Part shown: positions 9,158-19,398 of the stretch, one piece after another
How positions within the stretch are numbered: position 1 is the first letter of the stretch
How the letters are laid out: each line of letters begins with the position of its first letter
NCBI RefSeq assembly: GCF_003259335.1
Contig: NZ_QLLL01000002.1
Coordinates: 647,885-711,884 of the forward strand
Direction: 5' to 3'
Length of the DNA stretch: 64,000 nucleotides
DNA from: Chitinophaga skermanii
GTDB lineage: Bacteria > Bacteroidota > Bacteroidia > Chitinophagales > Chitinophagaceae
The notes under the pieces: generated by a model
Told to the model about the DNA's origin: nothing
What the model saw: only the letters and a program-made list of their open reading frames with translations
Databases searched by the model: none
Position numbers and translations under genes: made by a program

Positions 9158-9271
9158 TCGGCATATTATTTAGCGCAGTAGGATCAAGCGGCGTTCAATC
9201 GTTAGAAATTACTAACTGGTTGAAAAGCAGGATATATAACAAAAAGCATATATCCTAGTGTAAGCTGGCAC

Positions 9272-9301
9272 AAAAAACCCGTCCCTAGGAAAGAGACGGG
9301 T
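9272..9301 (-). terminator. Terminator of the IPT/NHL gene and its operon
   Basis: On the minus strand acccgtc...gacgggt is followed by TTTTTTG. It lies 38 nt past the stop of the last gene of the long FAS1/TonB locus. Confidence 0.85.
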
Positions 9302-9339
9302 ATTACGTATACTGCTGTTACAGGATTTTTATATACAAA

Positions 9340-11526
9340 CTACTGTAGGAAAATCTTTCTAACGGCCCTGTTATTTCCATCCACTACATAAATATTACCA
9401 TCTTTATCAAGGGCAATATCATTCGGGTTCCACCAACGAGCATTTTCAAATGCACCATCTTGATAGCCTCTTGTAGAGCTTACTTTTAACACGGTCGACA
9501 TTTCTTGCTTATTGATATCCATTCTACGGATAGCGAAGTTATTTCTATCCATAATCAAGATCGTTCCATCTGCTGCACGTACCATACCACTTACGCCGTA
9601 TGATACTTTCGCGATGTTAAACGGCCCATCAACAAAACCAGGCTCAGACGAACCAATGAAATCGTACCTAATGTTACCGGAAATAGGTGCTATTCCAATA
9701 TATGCTTCATAATCATCACCGGTAACATATAAGTTACACAAGTTGTCTAATACAGGACGGCTATTATCCGATGCAGTGCGATTATAGGCACGAACCGTAT
9801 TACCAGAAGGCAATATTTTCAATACACCGGCATATGTTTGCGTGAGGTATAAATTATTATCCTTATCAACCATAATTCTTCCCGGGTTCGACGACATACC
9901 TGTACGCAAGGTACTTACTATCCCACCCGGCGTTATCATACGAATGTTATTCCCATTCCCCACTTCAGAAACATACAAGTTATCTTGCGCATCAATACAA
10001 ATACCATTCAACTGTACGAATCGTGATTCAGCCACAGGACCATTCACATAACCCATCTGCCCCGGTGCACCGGCATACAATGAAAAACTACCGGTTGGCG
10101 TAATCTTATAAATACAACTCGTTCTGTTAGCCGTAACAAATACGTTACCCTTACTATCCACTACCAAAGCATCTAAATCAGCAGGTAAAGAGGTAGTAGG
10201 TCCACCCGCTAAAGTCATAATACCTGCACGTAAGAACCTCGATGGTGCAAAGGCTTCTAATGTAGCACGTTTCACTTTTAACGCACCTGACGTTAGATCC
10301 GAAGGTGCCACTACGACCAACATGTTCTCCGTTGCACTTTCAATCACTGCTTTCGATCCATTGAAAGTAACTTCATTCTCCGCAGGGTTTGTACTAAAAC
10401 CAACACCTGTAATCGTCACCTTTGTACCGGCTAAGCCCATGGACGGTACCGCACTCACAATACCCAGGTTCTGTTCCTTAATTTCTGGTCCTTGTACCAA
10501 TTGATCGTTCACGGATAATTGAAGTTTACCTGTTCCTATACCGGCAGGAATAGACAATACGAGTTTGTTACTTGTAGCCGATTTAACAGGGAAAGCGATA
10601 TTATTAATCTTCACTACGTTCTCATCTGCTGTTGTAGAGAAGTTCAAACCGGTGATGGTCATTTCTTGGCCCGCAGGGCCAGATAACGGCGTTACGCCAT
10701 CGATGGTGGGCGGGGGAACTTTTGTAAAGGTAGGACCCGGTGTTCTTTGTCCTCCTACTGTTACAGAAAGCGGACCTGTAGTAACTTCTACCGGCACAGT
10801 AACTACCAACTCGGTTAAACTAGCAGCTACCACGGTAGCAGGGCGACCATTAAACTCCACAAAGTTCTTCGCAGGATCGGCATCGAAACCATCGCCTTTA
10901 ATCACTACGCGGGTACCACCGGCACCCGTAATAGGCTTCATAGTATTCACGGCTTGGAACTTGAAGATATCGCCAGTAGATGATTTACCATCCACCTTCA
11001 CCACGATAGCACCAGAACCGGCACCTTCAGGTACTTCTGCTACTAATAAAGTATCTGACACACTTACCACGGTAGCAGGTTTACCATTCAAGGTAACTTC
11101 TGCCGGGCTTTTCAAGCTACTGAAACCCGCACCGCTAATACGCACGTGCATACCGGCAGGACCATTTTTCGGTGCGAAGCTTGTTAATGATAAAGCTTGG
11201 TAAGTGTAATTGCCAATGTTAATTGTTTTACTGTTGGCTGCGTATACCACCTGGCCGGTTTTACCTTCTTGTGGCGCACGTACAACCAATACAGAATCAT
11301 TTTGCGCAACAACAACAGCATCCGTTCCTTCAAAAGAAACTTTGCCTTCGGCAGAGAAACCTGTACCCTTAATAGTAACTAAAGTACCCCCACTCCCACT
11401 ATTCGGGAAATAGTTGGTAACCGTTAAAGGAGTTTCCGCTTTCTTGTCGTTCTTTTTACATGATACTAAGCTACAAGAGCCTAGTATCATGATGAAACCA
11501 AATATATAACGCGAGATATTTTGCAT
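9340..11526 (-). CDS. IPT/TIG and NHL-repeat lipoprotein
   Basis: A 728-aa surface or periplasmic lipoprotein with lipobox LVSC (Cys23). Five IPT/TIG Ig-like domains follow, each with the P-(S/N)-GP-G-x-V-x-I-x-G-x-GFS pattern, at about residues 36-113, 114-193, 194-270, 272-352 and 354-430. The C-terminal half (about 435-728) is an NHL-type beta-propeller with repeats like VVDSKGNVFVTANRTSCIYK and ALDKDGNIYVVDGNNRAVRK. It is the last gene of the minus-strand locus, 10 nt after the Oar-like receptor. Such proteins usually bind polymers or other surface proteins; the ligand is unknown. Confidence 0.92.
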   Translation of the reverse strand: MQNISRYIFGFIMILGSCSLVSCKKNDKKAETPLTVTNYFPNSGSGGTLVTIKGTGFSAEGKVSFEGTDAVVVAQNDSVLVVRAPQEGKTGQVVYAANSKTINIGNYTYQALSLTSFAPKNGPAGMHVRISGAGFSSLKSPAEVTLNGKPATVVSVSDTLLVAEVPEGAGSGAIVVKVDGKSSTGDIFKFQAVNTMKPITGAGGTRVVIKGDGFDADPAKNFVEFNGRPATVVAASLTELVVTVPVEVTTGPLSVTVGGQRTPGPTFTKVPPPTIDGVTPLSGPAGQEMTITGLNFSTTADENVVKINNIAFPVKSATSNKLVLSIPAGIGTGKLQLSVNDQLVQGPEIKEQNLGIVSAVPSMGLAGTKVTITGVGFSTNPAENEVTFNGSKAVIESATENMLVVVAPSDLTSGALKVKRATLEAFAPSRFLRAGIMTLAGGPTTSLPADLDALVVDSKGNVFVTANRTSCIYKITPTGSFSLYAGAPGQMGYVNGPVAESRFVQLNGICIDAQDNLYVSEVGNGNNIRMITPGGIVSTLRTGMSSNPGRIMVDKDNNLYLTQTYAGVLKILPSGNTVRAYNRTASDNSRPVLDNLCNLYVTGDDYEAYIGIAPISGNIRYDFIGSSEPGFVDGPFNIAKVSYGVSGMVRAADGTILIMDRNNFAIRRMDINKQEMSTVLKVSSTRGYQDGAFENARWWNPNDIALDKDGNIYVVDGNNRAVRKIFLQ

Positions 11527-11536
11527 GTCAATGATT

Positions 11537-14500
11537 TTAGAAAGTATAACGCAATCCGAGTTGTACCTGGTAACGAGAACCGAAGTAATCGATCGTGTAT
11601 GGTTTACCTGGATCAGTGAAAGTGTAAACAGGATTATTATTTGGATTTTGTTCGGATGGGAATAATGTTGGTGTTAAACCCACGCTCGCTGTAGAGTTGA
11701 AAGTATTGGGCGAGAAATACTGGCGGCCCCATGCACCGTTCAACATATTGCTTACATTGATGATATCGGCAGTGAACGTGAAGTAGTTATTCTTCAAAGC
11801 TGGGAAATGGAACTCTTGCGCGAAATGCAAATCGGCTTGCATGTTCCAAGGTGTTCTACCCATATTTCTTTCGGTGAATTTACCACGGCGCGTACTTAAG
11901 TAGTCGTTCGCATCTACATAAGCGTTGAAGGCGGCTGCTTGTGTTTCCTTGGTTACAGTGGCACCATTTACTGTACGATCTTGGAAGAAATTCACCGCGT
12001 CTTCACGGGTAGGAATATACGCCAAGCTCACTTGTTGTGGTAAGCCTTGGATGCTATTACTCATGATACCATACGTAAATGGTGAACCCGATTGTGCACT
12101 AGCAAACACGCTTACTGTAGTAGCCAATACTTTATTCCATACTTTCTTGTAACTAGCGTTCAATACGATACGATGACGAATATCGAAGTTTGAATACGAC
12201 AACGCAGGGTTGTTCGGGTTCAAGGCTTGGTTCAACTGCCAGTTCGATTCCATGGAGTTACGGATACCATTGTACATATCTTTACTTTCACCAAAGGTGT
12301 AAGCACCCGATACATACCAACCGTTCATGAAGGTACGGTTAATAGAACCCGTTACGCTGTAACGGTAACCTTTCTTCGTATTGCTCAACAAATAAGCATT
12401 CGAGAACATAGGGTTAATGGTACCCGGGTAAATCGGTTGCTCACGGTGCTTATCGTATGCATAATAACGTGGGTTATCGGTGATGTTGATTTGTTGAAAG
12501 GCAACATCTTTCAAGCTTTTCGTTACTATACCTTCTACTGTTAATTTCCAGTTGTTCTTCGTGGTATAATCTACACCCAAGCTAGCACGGAATACTTGTG
12601 GCATCACGAAGTTGTTATCGATTAAATCCACTTGTGTTTTACCCGCGTTCGGGTTGTTTACAGGGGTACCTGTTTTTTCGATAAAGCCGGCTATACCATT
12701 CGGGTTAGGCTGCATAGGATCTGCGCCTGCCGGGAAAGGTTTTTGATCGGCACGTTGATCGTAAGAACCGTAGTTAACGCCGTTGTTGTAGTAGGCATAT
12801 GCTAACCAAGCAAACGGAATTCTACCGGTAAATAAACCTGCACCACCACGTAAAATCAAGCTTTGGTTTTTGAGTACATCGTAGCGTACACCAATTCTTG
12901 GAGAGATTTGTACTTTGTTCAAGTAACCATTGTTGAGGCGGCTAATGGGAGTATACGTGTATGTAGTACCGAAATAAGGGTCTGCTACGGCTTCGTTTAA
13001 TCGCTCGCTCATTTGTGGTTTGCTAGGCAAGTGGGTGTAATCGGCACGGATACCGGGCGTAACTTTTAAGTAATCGTTTACTTGGATTTCATCTTGTACA
13101 TATACACTGTACATGTTTACATCGAACTTAGCGCCCGGGTTTTGCAAGATGTAATCGCGGGTATTGTTCGTATAGTTGTAGGAACCACGTACTCTATAGG
13201 GTACGTTATTTAAATAGTCTTCAATGCTGTTATAATCAATTCTACCGTTCCAGCTATTCACAAACCCGTAATCGATATGGTACAACTCGTTGTGCGTACC
13301 ATATAAGAAGGTGTGATTGCCTTTACTGAAGGTTAAGTTATTCGTGATTTCAATCGTTCTTTGCTTCATGTTGAAGATCGACGCTTCACGGTCGGTACCC
13401 AAGTAAATGGTTGTACCAGGTGTGCGACCCATAATTTGTACCTGTGATAAAGTAGGATCGCTTAATGGATCGCGGTAGTCGTGTACGGTGCTGTAACCTA
13501 GTACAAAGCTGTTGGTAACACGGTTGTTGAAACGGCTTTTTAATTCTGCTACCGTGCTGCTTTGGTTGTTCGTTTGTTTGAACGCCATGCTGCTGAAACG
13601 GAAATCTTGCTGGTCGCGGTCCATATGCGTAGCATTCGAACGAATGGTATTGTTGCGGATGCTTAACTGGTGACGATCGTTGATGTTCCAATCCAAACGG
13701 TTGAAGAACTTCACAGATTTCGCGTTGGTATTGTACCTGTCTGCTGTACCTGGATCGAAAATGTTACCATAACGAGACACGCTGGCATTCCTAATGGCTT
13801 CCGCATCTTTCTCGCTCAAAATATGCGCCGTTTCTTGGCTACCGGCTATCAATTGCGCAGGATCTGTGCGGCGTGTGATTTCTTCGTTCGTAAAGAAGAA
13901 CAATTTGTTCTTAATGATAGGGAAACCCAAACGAACACCTGCTTGGTAATCTTCAAACGCTTGATCCATCTTACCCAAAGAACCTACTTTGTCTTTCCCA
14001 ATTAAGCTGGCATTTCTACCAAAACCATATACCGATCCACTTAACGTATTCGTACCACTGCGTGTAACGGCGTTGATAGAACCACCAGTAAAGTTACCGA
14101 TCTTCACATCGAACGGCGCTAAATACACTTGCATGTCTTCAATCGCGTCTAACGATACAGGGTTGGTGCGGGTGCTGCTACCGGGTTGACCAGATGTACC
14201 GCTTTGACCGCCACTTGACGGGCTAAACCCAATGGCGTCATTATTAATCGCACCATCGATGGTAACGTTGTTGTAACGGAAGCTAGAGCCGCCGAAACTA
14301 TTGTCTTTATTACCTTGTGGTACCATCCGTGTAATATCTTGGATACTGCGATTCACAGTAGGCATATTGTTTAACTGTGTACGCGAGATATTTTGTCCTG
14401 CCCCGTAGTTATTAGCTTTAGGACCACGTTTATCCGCTTTCACCTCGATACCTGCTAATTGTTTACTTTGATCTTGTAGGAGAAGATTGAGTAATTGGGG

Positions 14501-14818
14501 TTCGCCTAGTTTCACCGTAACACCTTCTACTTGTGCCGTGGCTAAACCCATCATGCTGGCAGTTACGGTGTATGGTCCACCAATTCTCAATCCTAATAAT
14601 CTATAACGACCTTTTTCATCTGTAATCACCGGGTATTTCGTGCCCGATGGTGTGTGCACGGCAATGACCGTAGCGCCGGGTAAAGCTTCACCCTTTGCAT
14701 CTTGCACTTTACCGGTTAAACCGCCACCTGTTTCCTGTGCCGATGCTACGAATGGTAGCATCATGAACAGCATGCATATCATGCGCAGGCAGTGATTTTT
14801 ATAAGTTTGCATCTTCAT
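11537..14818 (-). CDS. Oar-like TonB-dependent outer-membrane receptor
   Basis: A 1093-aa outer-membrane protein: signal peptide (1-27, ending VASA), carboxypeptidase-regulatory-like beta-sandwich (about 32-115, LTGKVQDAKGEALPGATVIAV), plug (about 130-260, including NMPTVNRSIQDITRMVPQG and GGSINAVTRSGTN), then a 22-strand-type barrel ending in LGLRYTF with the terminal Phe. The NAVTRSGTN plug motif and the large extracellular loops match the Oar-type group, which binds and imports or exports large substrates. It lies 25 nt downstream of a FAS1 lipoprotein gene and 10 nt before the IPT/NHL gene. Confidence 0.93.
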   Translation of the reverse strand: MKMQTYKNHCLRMICMLFMMLPFVASAQETGGGLTGKVQDAKGEALPGATVIAVHTPSGTKYPVITDEKGRYRLLGLRIGGPYTVTASMMGLATAQVEGVTVKLGEPQLLNLLLQDQSKQLAGIEVKADKRGPKANNYGAGQNISRTQLNNMPTVNRSIQDITRMVPQGNKDNSFGGSSFRYNNVTIDGAINNDAIGFSPSSGGQSGTSGQPGSSTRTNPVSLDAIEDMQVYLAPFDVKIGNFTGGSINAVTRSGTNTLSGSVYGFGRNASLIGKDKVGSLGKMDQAFEDYQAGVRLGFPIIKNKLFFFTNEEITRRTDPAQLIAGSQETAHILSEKDAEAIRNASVSRYGNIFDPGTADRYNTNAKSVKFFNRLDWNINDRHQLSIRNNTIRSNATHMDRDQQDFRFSSMAFKQTNNQSSTVAELKSRFNNRVTNSFVLGYSTVHDYRDPLSDPTLSQVQIMGRTPGTTIYLGTDREASIFNMKQRTIEITNNLTFSKGNHTFLYGTHNELYHIDYGFVNSWNGRIDYNSIEDYLNNVPYRVRGSYNYTNNTRDYILQNPGAKFDVNMYSVYVQDEIQVNDYLKVTPGIRADYTHLPSKPQMSERLNEAVADPYFGTTYTYTPISRLNNGYLNKVQISPRIGVRYDVLKNQSLILRGGAGLFTGRIPFAWLAYAYYNNGVNYGSYDQRADQKPFPAGADPMQPNPNGIAGFIEKTGTPVNNPNAGKTQVDLIDNNFVMPQVFRASLGVDYTTKNNWKLTVEGIVTKSLKDVAFQQINITDNPRYYAYDKHREQPIYPGTINPMFSNAYLLSNTKKGYRYSVTGSINRTFMNGWYVSGAYTFGESKDMYNGIRNSMESNWQLNQALNPNNPALSYSNFDIRHRIVLNASYKKVWNKVLATTVSVFASAQSGSPFTYGIMSNSIQGLPQQVSLAYIPTREDAVNFFQDRTVNGATVTKETQAAAFNAYVDANDYLSTRRGKFTERNMGRTPWNMQADLHFAQEFHFPALKNNYFTFTADIINVSNMLNGAWGRQYFSPNTFNSTASVGLTPTLFPSEQNPNNNPVYTFTDPGKPYTIDYFGSRYQVQLGLRYTF

Positions 14819-14843
14819 GTTCGTGAGTTATGAAAAGAATGAT

Positions 14844-15830
14844 TTACTGCGTGATTTTTAATACTTGGTCAACGATATGGATAACGCCGTTACCCGTATT
14901 AATATCTCTACGCGTCACGTTTACTGGTGAAGTATTACCTGTACCTAACAACGTAATACCTTTGTAAGCACCCGGCGAAGCGGGGTCTGGCACGAAGGTT
15001 ATTTTTACGGAATTACCGTCGATCATACCTTGTGTAGAACCTACAGTATTGCTGGCACTTAAGAAGTAATCGTTGATAAATCGGCGATCCGCTACAATGT
15101 TGTACCGAACGATGTTCGCCAACGTGGTAGGATTAGCTGCATTAATAGCTTGTACAGTTGGATACCCCATCGCTATCATTGCCGTGTTGTTAGGCGCATA
15201 TACTGTAAATGGACCTTTCCCCGCTAATTCTTTATCTAAACCACTACGCACTAAAGCCTGTGAGAAGAGGGTGAGGCTAGTTTCGCCGGCAACACCATCT
15301 ACTACTGTATTATGTGCATAGGGTTCCAATACGCGGTCTAACACCTCGATAATACCGTTTGATGCCGGTACTTGGTTGGTTAACACGCGGCTACCGTTTA
15401 CCGTAACTGTTGTATCACCATTTTTCACCCAACGCGTAACGAATAGTTTGCCACCGCTCATGGATTGTACCTCTTGGTTGAACAAGAAAGGCAACTTGTT
15501 CAGTTCATATCTACCTTGTAAAACATGATACCCAGCCAGTTTAAATATCAATTGGTAGTCGGCGGAAAGAATGGCCTTATTATCCAGGTAGCCGGCGGAT
15601 TGAAACGCTGCATCTGAAGGTGCCAGCACCGTATAAGGCCCCTTTCCGTACAAACTTTCGAGCAAGTTGCTTCTTGTTGCAGTTACGTTAAAAAGGGATA
15701 AGTTAAAGTTGTCGGCAATAATTTGCGGAATGCGGTTATTGTCGATGTTTTGTGTATTATCATCTTTCTCACAGCTCGTCGTCATGCCCATTACGGCAGC
15801 GAGTACAAGAAAATATTTATGCTTCTTCAT
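14844..15830 (-). CDS. FAS1 (fasciclin) domain lipoprotein, two domains
   Basis: A 328-aa lipoprotein (MTTSC lipobox) with two FAS1 domains at about 33-170 and 175-326. Each carries the H1 motif (KGPYTVLAPSDAAFQ; KGPFTVYAPNNTAM) and an H2-like closing motif (NGIIEVLDRVL; NGVIHIVDQVL). FAS1 domains mediate adhesion and carbohydrate or protein binding. Third of three consecutive FAS1 genes, between the second FAS1 gene (27-nt gap) and the Oar-like receptor. Confidence 0.92.
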   Translation of the reverse strand: MKKHKYFLVLAAVMGMTTSCEKDDNTQNIDNNRIPQIIADNFNLSLFNVTATRSNLLESLYGKGPYTVLAPSDAAFQSAGYLDNKAILSADYQLIFKLAGYHVLQGRYELNKLPFLFNQEVQSMSGGKLFVTRWVKNGDTTVTVNGSRVLTNQVPASNGIIEVLDRVLEPYAHNTVVDGVAGETSLTLFSQALVRSGLDKELAGKGPFTVYAPNNTAMIAMGYPTVQAINAANPTTLANIVRYNIVADRRFINDYFLSASNTVGSTQGMIDGNSVKITFVPDPASPGAYKGITLLGTGNTSPVNVTRRDINTGNGVIHIVDQVLKITQ

Positions 15831-15857
15831 ACAATTCTAATTGAGACGGTGTGATGA

Positions 15858-17102
15858 TTAATGTAATTGAAAACCCGGTGGAACAAGAATATTATCAATA
15901 CCTTGGATAGGACCTTGCAGCGTCATGATGTTCGGTTCAGTAATCACGGCTTTTACATTCTTATCTTTCTTTAAGCTCACCGTGGTTTTACCATTGGCAT
16001 CGGTAGAAAAATCGAATGGTATTATACGAGCAGGCGCATCCATATTCTTCACGTTCAAGATGTAGCTATTAATACCCGGCTGCACTAAATCGTTCGAGAA
16101 CAATGTGGAAGAGGTAAATCCACCAATACCCCAACCGCCTGTGTTTTGCAAGTACATTGAACCATACAAAGCATAGTTAAGCATTGAATCTGTTGCAAAT
16201 CCATTGAATATTTCAAATGTATCCCAGTCGAGGTAAGGCATTGTGCGTAAATCACGGTTCTTCAGATCATCCACTGTTTGAAAACCATTGGCTTTTAAAG
16301 CCGCGTTGGTGGGAATAAATGCACCAAATCGCCCCACTACGCCATTAACCGCCATCATAGGATTCCAATAAGAACGTTCGTAAATATCGAAGGTTATTTC
16401 CGACCAATAGGCTTTATTGTATGCTAACAACTCGCCTATCATATCGAAGCGAGGGTCTGTTTCCAATACTTCCATCATGGTTTTGGTCGGATAGCGATTC
16501 ATTTTATTGATCGTATACACGAAACCGTTTTTACCGTAAATAGGTGCCACCATGTTACCTGTGGCCCAACCGTTTACAATAATGTTTCCTTGTAAGAAAC
16601 CGAGGTATTGTTTATAGGTATAAGTTTCGTAGCGTGAAACGTTCGTATTGACCGGGTTAATTTGTTCTAGATAATTTTTGTTCTGTAACAAAGTCATGTA
16701 CCGCGTTGTATACGTAATGCTTTTTAACTCCTCTTCAGAAATATCAGTCGCAATTGTTTGGTATTGTATTAATGAATCCATGCTTGCTTGTGAAGCGGCA
16801 TCGATTACAGCATCTGTATACCCCATGGCGCGCATTGCTTCATCTGTTGGCATTAATATCGTGAAGCGGGCTTTATTGGTTTGCGACTCGAAGAAATTCA
16901 CCATCGAGCTTTTCTGCATGGCTTTCGCGAACAGTTTATTATTGGAAGCTAATACCATTTCGTGTATGAAATGAGTAGCCGTATCGCTAAAGGGCACTTT
17001 ATCGCCGTGCGGTGGTGGTGTAAACTCTTCTTTTCTACATGCTGAAAAAACCGTCAACATCACCATGGCACCTAATACAACTTTATATAGGTTTGTTTTC
17101 AT
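15858..17102 (-). CDS. FAS1-domain lipoprotein, divergent
   Basis: A 414-aa lipoprotein (VFSAC lipobox). The first FAS1 domain (about 42-205) is recognisable by ARFTILMPTDEAMRAMGY and GFVYTINKM. The second (about 210-412) is degenerate, keeping only phrases such as GRFGAFIPTNAALKANGF and ILVPPGFQL at the end. It is longer than a standard two-domain FAS1 protein because of inserts rich in Tyr/Asn. Five nucleotides separate it from the preceding FAS1 gene, so translation is probably coupled. Confidence 0.88.
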   Translation of the reverse strand: MKTNLYKVVLGAMVMLTVFSACRKEEFTPPPHGDKVPFSDTATHFIHEMVLASNNKLFAKAMQKSSMVNFFESQTNKARFTILMPTDEAMRAMGYTDAVIDAASQASMDSLIQYQTIATDISEEELKSITYTTRYMTLLQNKNYLEQINPVNTNVSRYETYTYKQYLGFLQGNIIVNGWATGNMVAPIYGKNGFVYTINKMNRYPTKTMMEVLETDPRFDMIGELLAYNKAYWSEITFDIYERSYWNPMMAVNGVVGRFGAFIPTNAALKANGFQTVDDLKNRDLRTMPYLDWDTFEIFNGFATDSMLNYALYGSMYLQNTGGWGIGGFTSSTLFSNDLVQPGINSYILNVKNMDAPARIIPFDFSTDANGKTTVSLKKDKNVKAVITEPNIMTLQGPIQGIDNILVPPGFQLH

Positions 17103-17107
17103 GTGGT

Positions 17108-18193
17108 TTATCTTTTAGCTTGTGATGGCAATACGATAACAGTTTCGATCTTGTGGAGGATACCGTTATCCGTTAAGAAATCGTAGTTAGCAGGTATACC
17201 ATCACTGAAGTTTTTCACTTCTTCATAAGGGTATTGCAAAGCTGTTCTGATCGTGATGTACATCGTAGTAGGTAACCCGGTGTATGTATTGGTTTGCACG
17301 TACATGGAGAAAGACCAAGTATCGGATGGATCAATCAATACCGTTATACCATTCACACCGGTAATAGTTCTGAATACACTGAAATCATTCACGAAGTAGC
17401 GGTTACCTTGCATGAGGTATACCCCAAATAAGCGGGTACCATAATACTCGTTTGTATTCATCGCGTTCACAAATGCTTCTGTCATACCTGCTTTTTCGAA
17501 TACTGCATTTGTAGGCGCTAGAATTGTAAATGGCTTCAACCCTTTCAACTTATCCCAGTAACCAAACTTCTTAAAGCCTGCCACCAATATGCTGAGTTCT
17601 GGCTTATCGGCAAGAAATGCTTGCATATCGCCCGGTGTATACTTCATCACTTTATCAGTAACATACAAGTTGCCATTCAACACGGTTACATCTTTCTTTA
17701 TTGCCAACGAACCATTGAAATAAATTTCTTTCCTGTTTTTCGTTGGGTCTATTTCTTGGCCAGGGGAATAACTACCGTTCGACACATACAATTGGCGATC
17801 ATCGTACAAGGTTGCATAACGAACATCAACACCATTAGCCGGGATATCATCTGTCATTAACCTACGGGTAATCACATGATACTGTACAATATGCTTAGCA
17901 GAGTCTTCGCTGATAGTAGCTACTTTATCTTTCGTTAAACCGATTTCGGTAAAAGCCTTATCGTTCGGTGCAATGAAAGTATAGGGTCCTGCACCATTCA
18001 ATTCGTCTTTCATCCCGCTTTTATCAATCAATGCAGAGAAGATGGTGAGGTCGTAGTTGTTTTTTATGAAATCGGCACCTGGTCGATAGTTCAGGTTCAC
18101 TGGGCGCGTGGTAATATCATCATGCTTGCAAGCGCTTGCGCCACAAAGCAACATGCTCACCAGGCCGATATATACAATATTCAAATGTTTCAT
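17108..18193 (-). CDS. FAS1-domain lipoprotein, two domains
   Basis: A 361-aa lipoprotein (ASAC lipobox). FAS1 domain 1 (about 40-180) has AGPYTFIAPNDKAFTEIGL and NGNLYVTDKVMKY; domain 2 (about 188-352) has LKPFTILAPTNAVFEKAGM and closes with NGILHKIETVIVL. First of three tandem FAS1 genes with low mutual identity, suggesting old duplication and different ligands. It follows the 394-aa lipoprotein gene by 20 nt in the same transcription direction. Confidence 0.92.
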   Translation of the reverse strand: MKHLNIVYIGLVSMLLCGASACKHDDITTRPVNLNYRPGADFIKNNYDLTIFSALIDKSGMKDELNGAGPYTFIAPNDKAFTEIGLTKDKVATISEDSAKHIVQYHVITRRLMTDDIPANGVDVRYATLYDDRQLYVSNGSYSPGQEIDPTKNRKEIYFNGSLAIKKDVTVLNGNLYVTDKVMKYTPGDMQAFLADKPELSILVAGFKKFGYWDKLKGLKPFTILAPTNAVFEKAGMTEAFVNAMNTNEYYGTRLFGVYLMQGNRYFVNDFSVFRTITGVNGITVLIDPSDTWSFSMYVQTNTYTGLPTTMYITIRTALQYPYEEVKNFSDGIPANYDFLTDNGILHKIETVIVLPSQAKR

Positions 18194-18213
18194 ACATCAA
18201 ATTTTTTCTCCTA

Positions 18214-19398
18214 CTAGTAAATTGGCGGTGGATATTTACGTTGTACAGTTGTGAGATAAGCATTCCCATTCACAATCTCGATCGTATTCACGGTAGCAAA
18301 TGAACGCGGGTTATCGCGACCAGAATGAATGTTAACAATCATGTTGGGTAATAACAATGTACCTGGATCGGAAAGCGGCTTCACGGGATCGGTACTATTA
18401 CACGACAACATCGCGTACTGTCCATCCGGGTCGTACCCCAATGAACCGTAAGGGTTATTGTTTGGATCTATACCAGGATACAACAGCGTAATACGTTGCC
18501 AAACGGTAGTAGAAATACCATTACTCTTAGCATCCGCGAATACCGGAACAGGATGGTAGCTTGCTACGCTGCTATTGTTGGCATCGCGTACCATATTCTT
18601 CAAAAGTTTGAATTTGTAGCCTGCTACCGTGTTGAAGGTACCTTGTTCACAGATAGACATCCACACGTTCATATTATCCCGGATACCGTATTGCAAATAG
18701 CCCGATGAATATTGGTTCTTCTTCAAATTATTATCGGCACTCCAAAAGCCATTTGCACTATAGTTGTAGAAGTTTACATAGAGCATGGAATCGGATAACG
18801 ACAATTTGTGGAAGTTTTCTTGGCGTAAAATGATCCCGTTTTTCTTCGAGATAAAGTCGCGTTGTAAAACATGTAAAGTATATACTTCGCGTACCCCTAA
18901 CTCTATAGTAGTATCAACTACCACTGTTTTCTTTAACCTATCTTCCAAATTGAAGAACGGGATGCTGTTTTTAGGACGGATATAAAACACAACACGGTGT
19001 TTCCCCGCTGGCACCTGCGCCCAACTCGATAAATCGAAACCGTTTAATACAGGGCCTACTAGTACGTTTTCTTTACCTGGATATTCCGGGTTGTTAATGC
19101 TTGTACTAGCACCGATATGTGAAGGATAAGGCGGTGCGTATGGTTCACGTTGATCCAAGAAATCGCCTTTAATAGCAGCACTTGTTGGAATACCGTCGGC
19201 GCCAATTACGGGGTCGATCAACATGCACATAAATGGCTGTTCTTCGTCCTTGTTTTCCAAACCTATTTTTAGGTTCAGGTCATTGAAAACCCGCAAGTAA
19301 GCAGGGTTTTCAATTTCTGTATAGTCTACCTTGCTACAAGCTGTTGCTCCCAAGAGCAGGCCGGCCAGCAAAAGTTGATGTAGTTTCATACTAATCAT
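18214..19398 (-). CDS. Hypothetical lipoprotein, 394 aa
   Basis: Lipobox LGATAC indicates a lipoprotein. The rest is beta-rich without a family I can name with confidence; short phrases (YLRVFNDLN; VPAGKHRVVFYIRP) recall DUF4397-type proteins, which matches its upstream neighbour. The start ATG overlaps the stop of that neighbour (TAATG), so translation is coupled. An internal Met4 start would also keep the signal peptide. Probably a component of the same surface assembly as the FAS1 and DUF4397 proteins. Confidence 0.82.
   Translation of the reverse strand: MISMKLHQLLLAGLLLGATACSKVDYTEIENPAYLRVFNDLNLKIGLENKDEEQPFMCMLIDPVIGADGIPTSAAIKGDFLDQREPYAPPYPSHIGASTSINNPEYPGKENVLVGPVLNGFDLSSWAQVPAGKHRVVFYIRPKNSIPFFNLEDRLKKTVVVDTTIELGVREVYTLHVLQRDFISKKNGIILRQENFHKLSLSDSMLYVNFYNYSANGFWSADNNLKKNQYSSGYLQYGIRDNMNVWMSICEQGTFNTVAGYKFKLLKNMVRDANNSSVASYHPVPVFADAKSNGISTTVWQRITLLYPGIDPNNNPYGSLGYDPDGQYAMLSCNSTDPVKPLSDPGTLLLPNMIVNIHSGRDNPRSFATVNTIEIVNGNAYLTTVQRKYPPPIY

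Larger units (their letters stand above)
8969..9339. other. Intergenic region with short repeats, no gene
   Basis: Between the end of the IPT/NHL gene and the start of the PH-like membrane protein. It contains the degenerate repeat array (9039-9157) and the terminator hairpin (9272-9301). The rest shows no coding or structural signal. Confidence 0.6.

Noticed and set aside
10565..11203. 212-aa plus-strand ORF
   Set aside because: Lies fully opposite the IPT domains of the 728-aa lipoprotein; Thr/Pro-rich antisense of repeated domain codons, with no homology or own signals.
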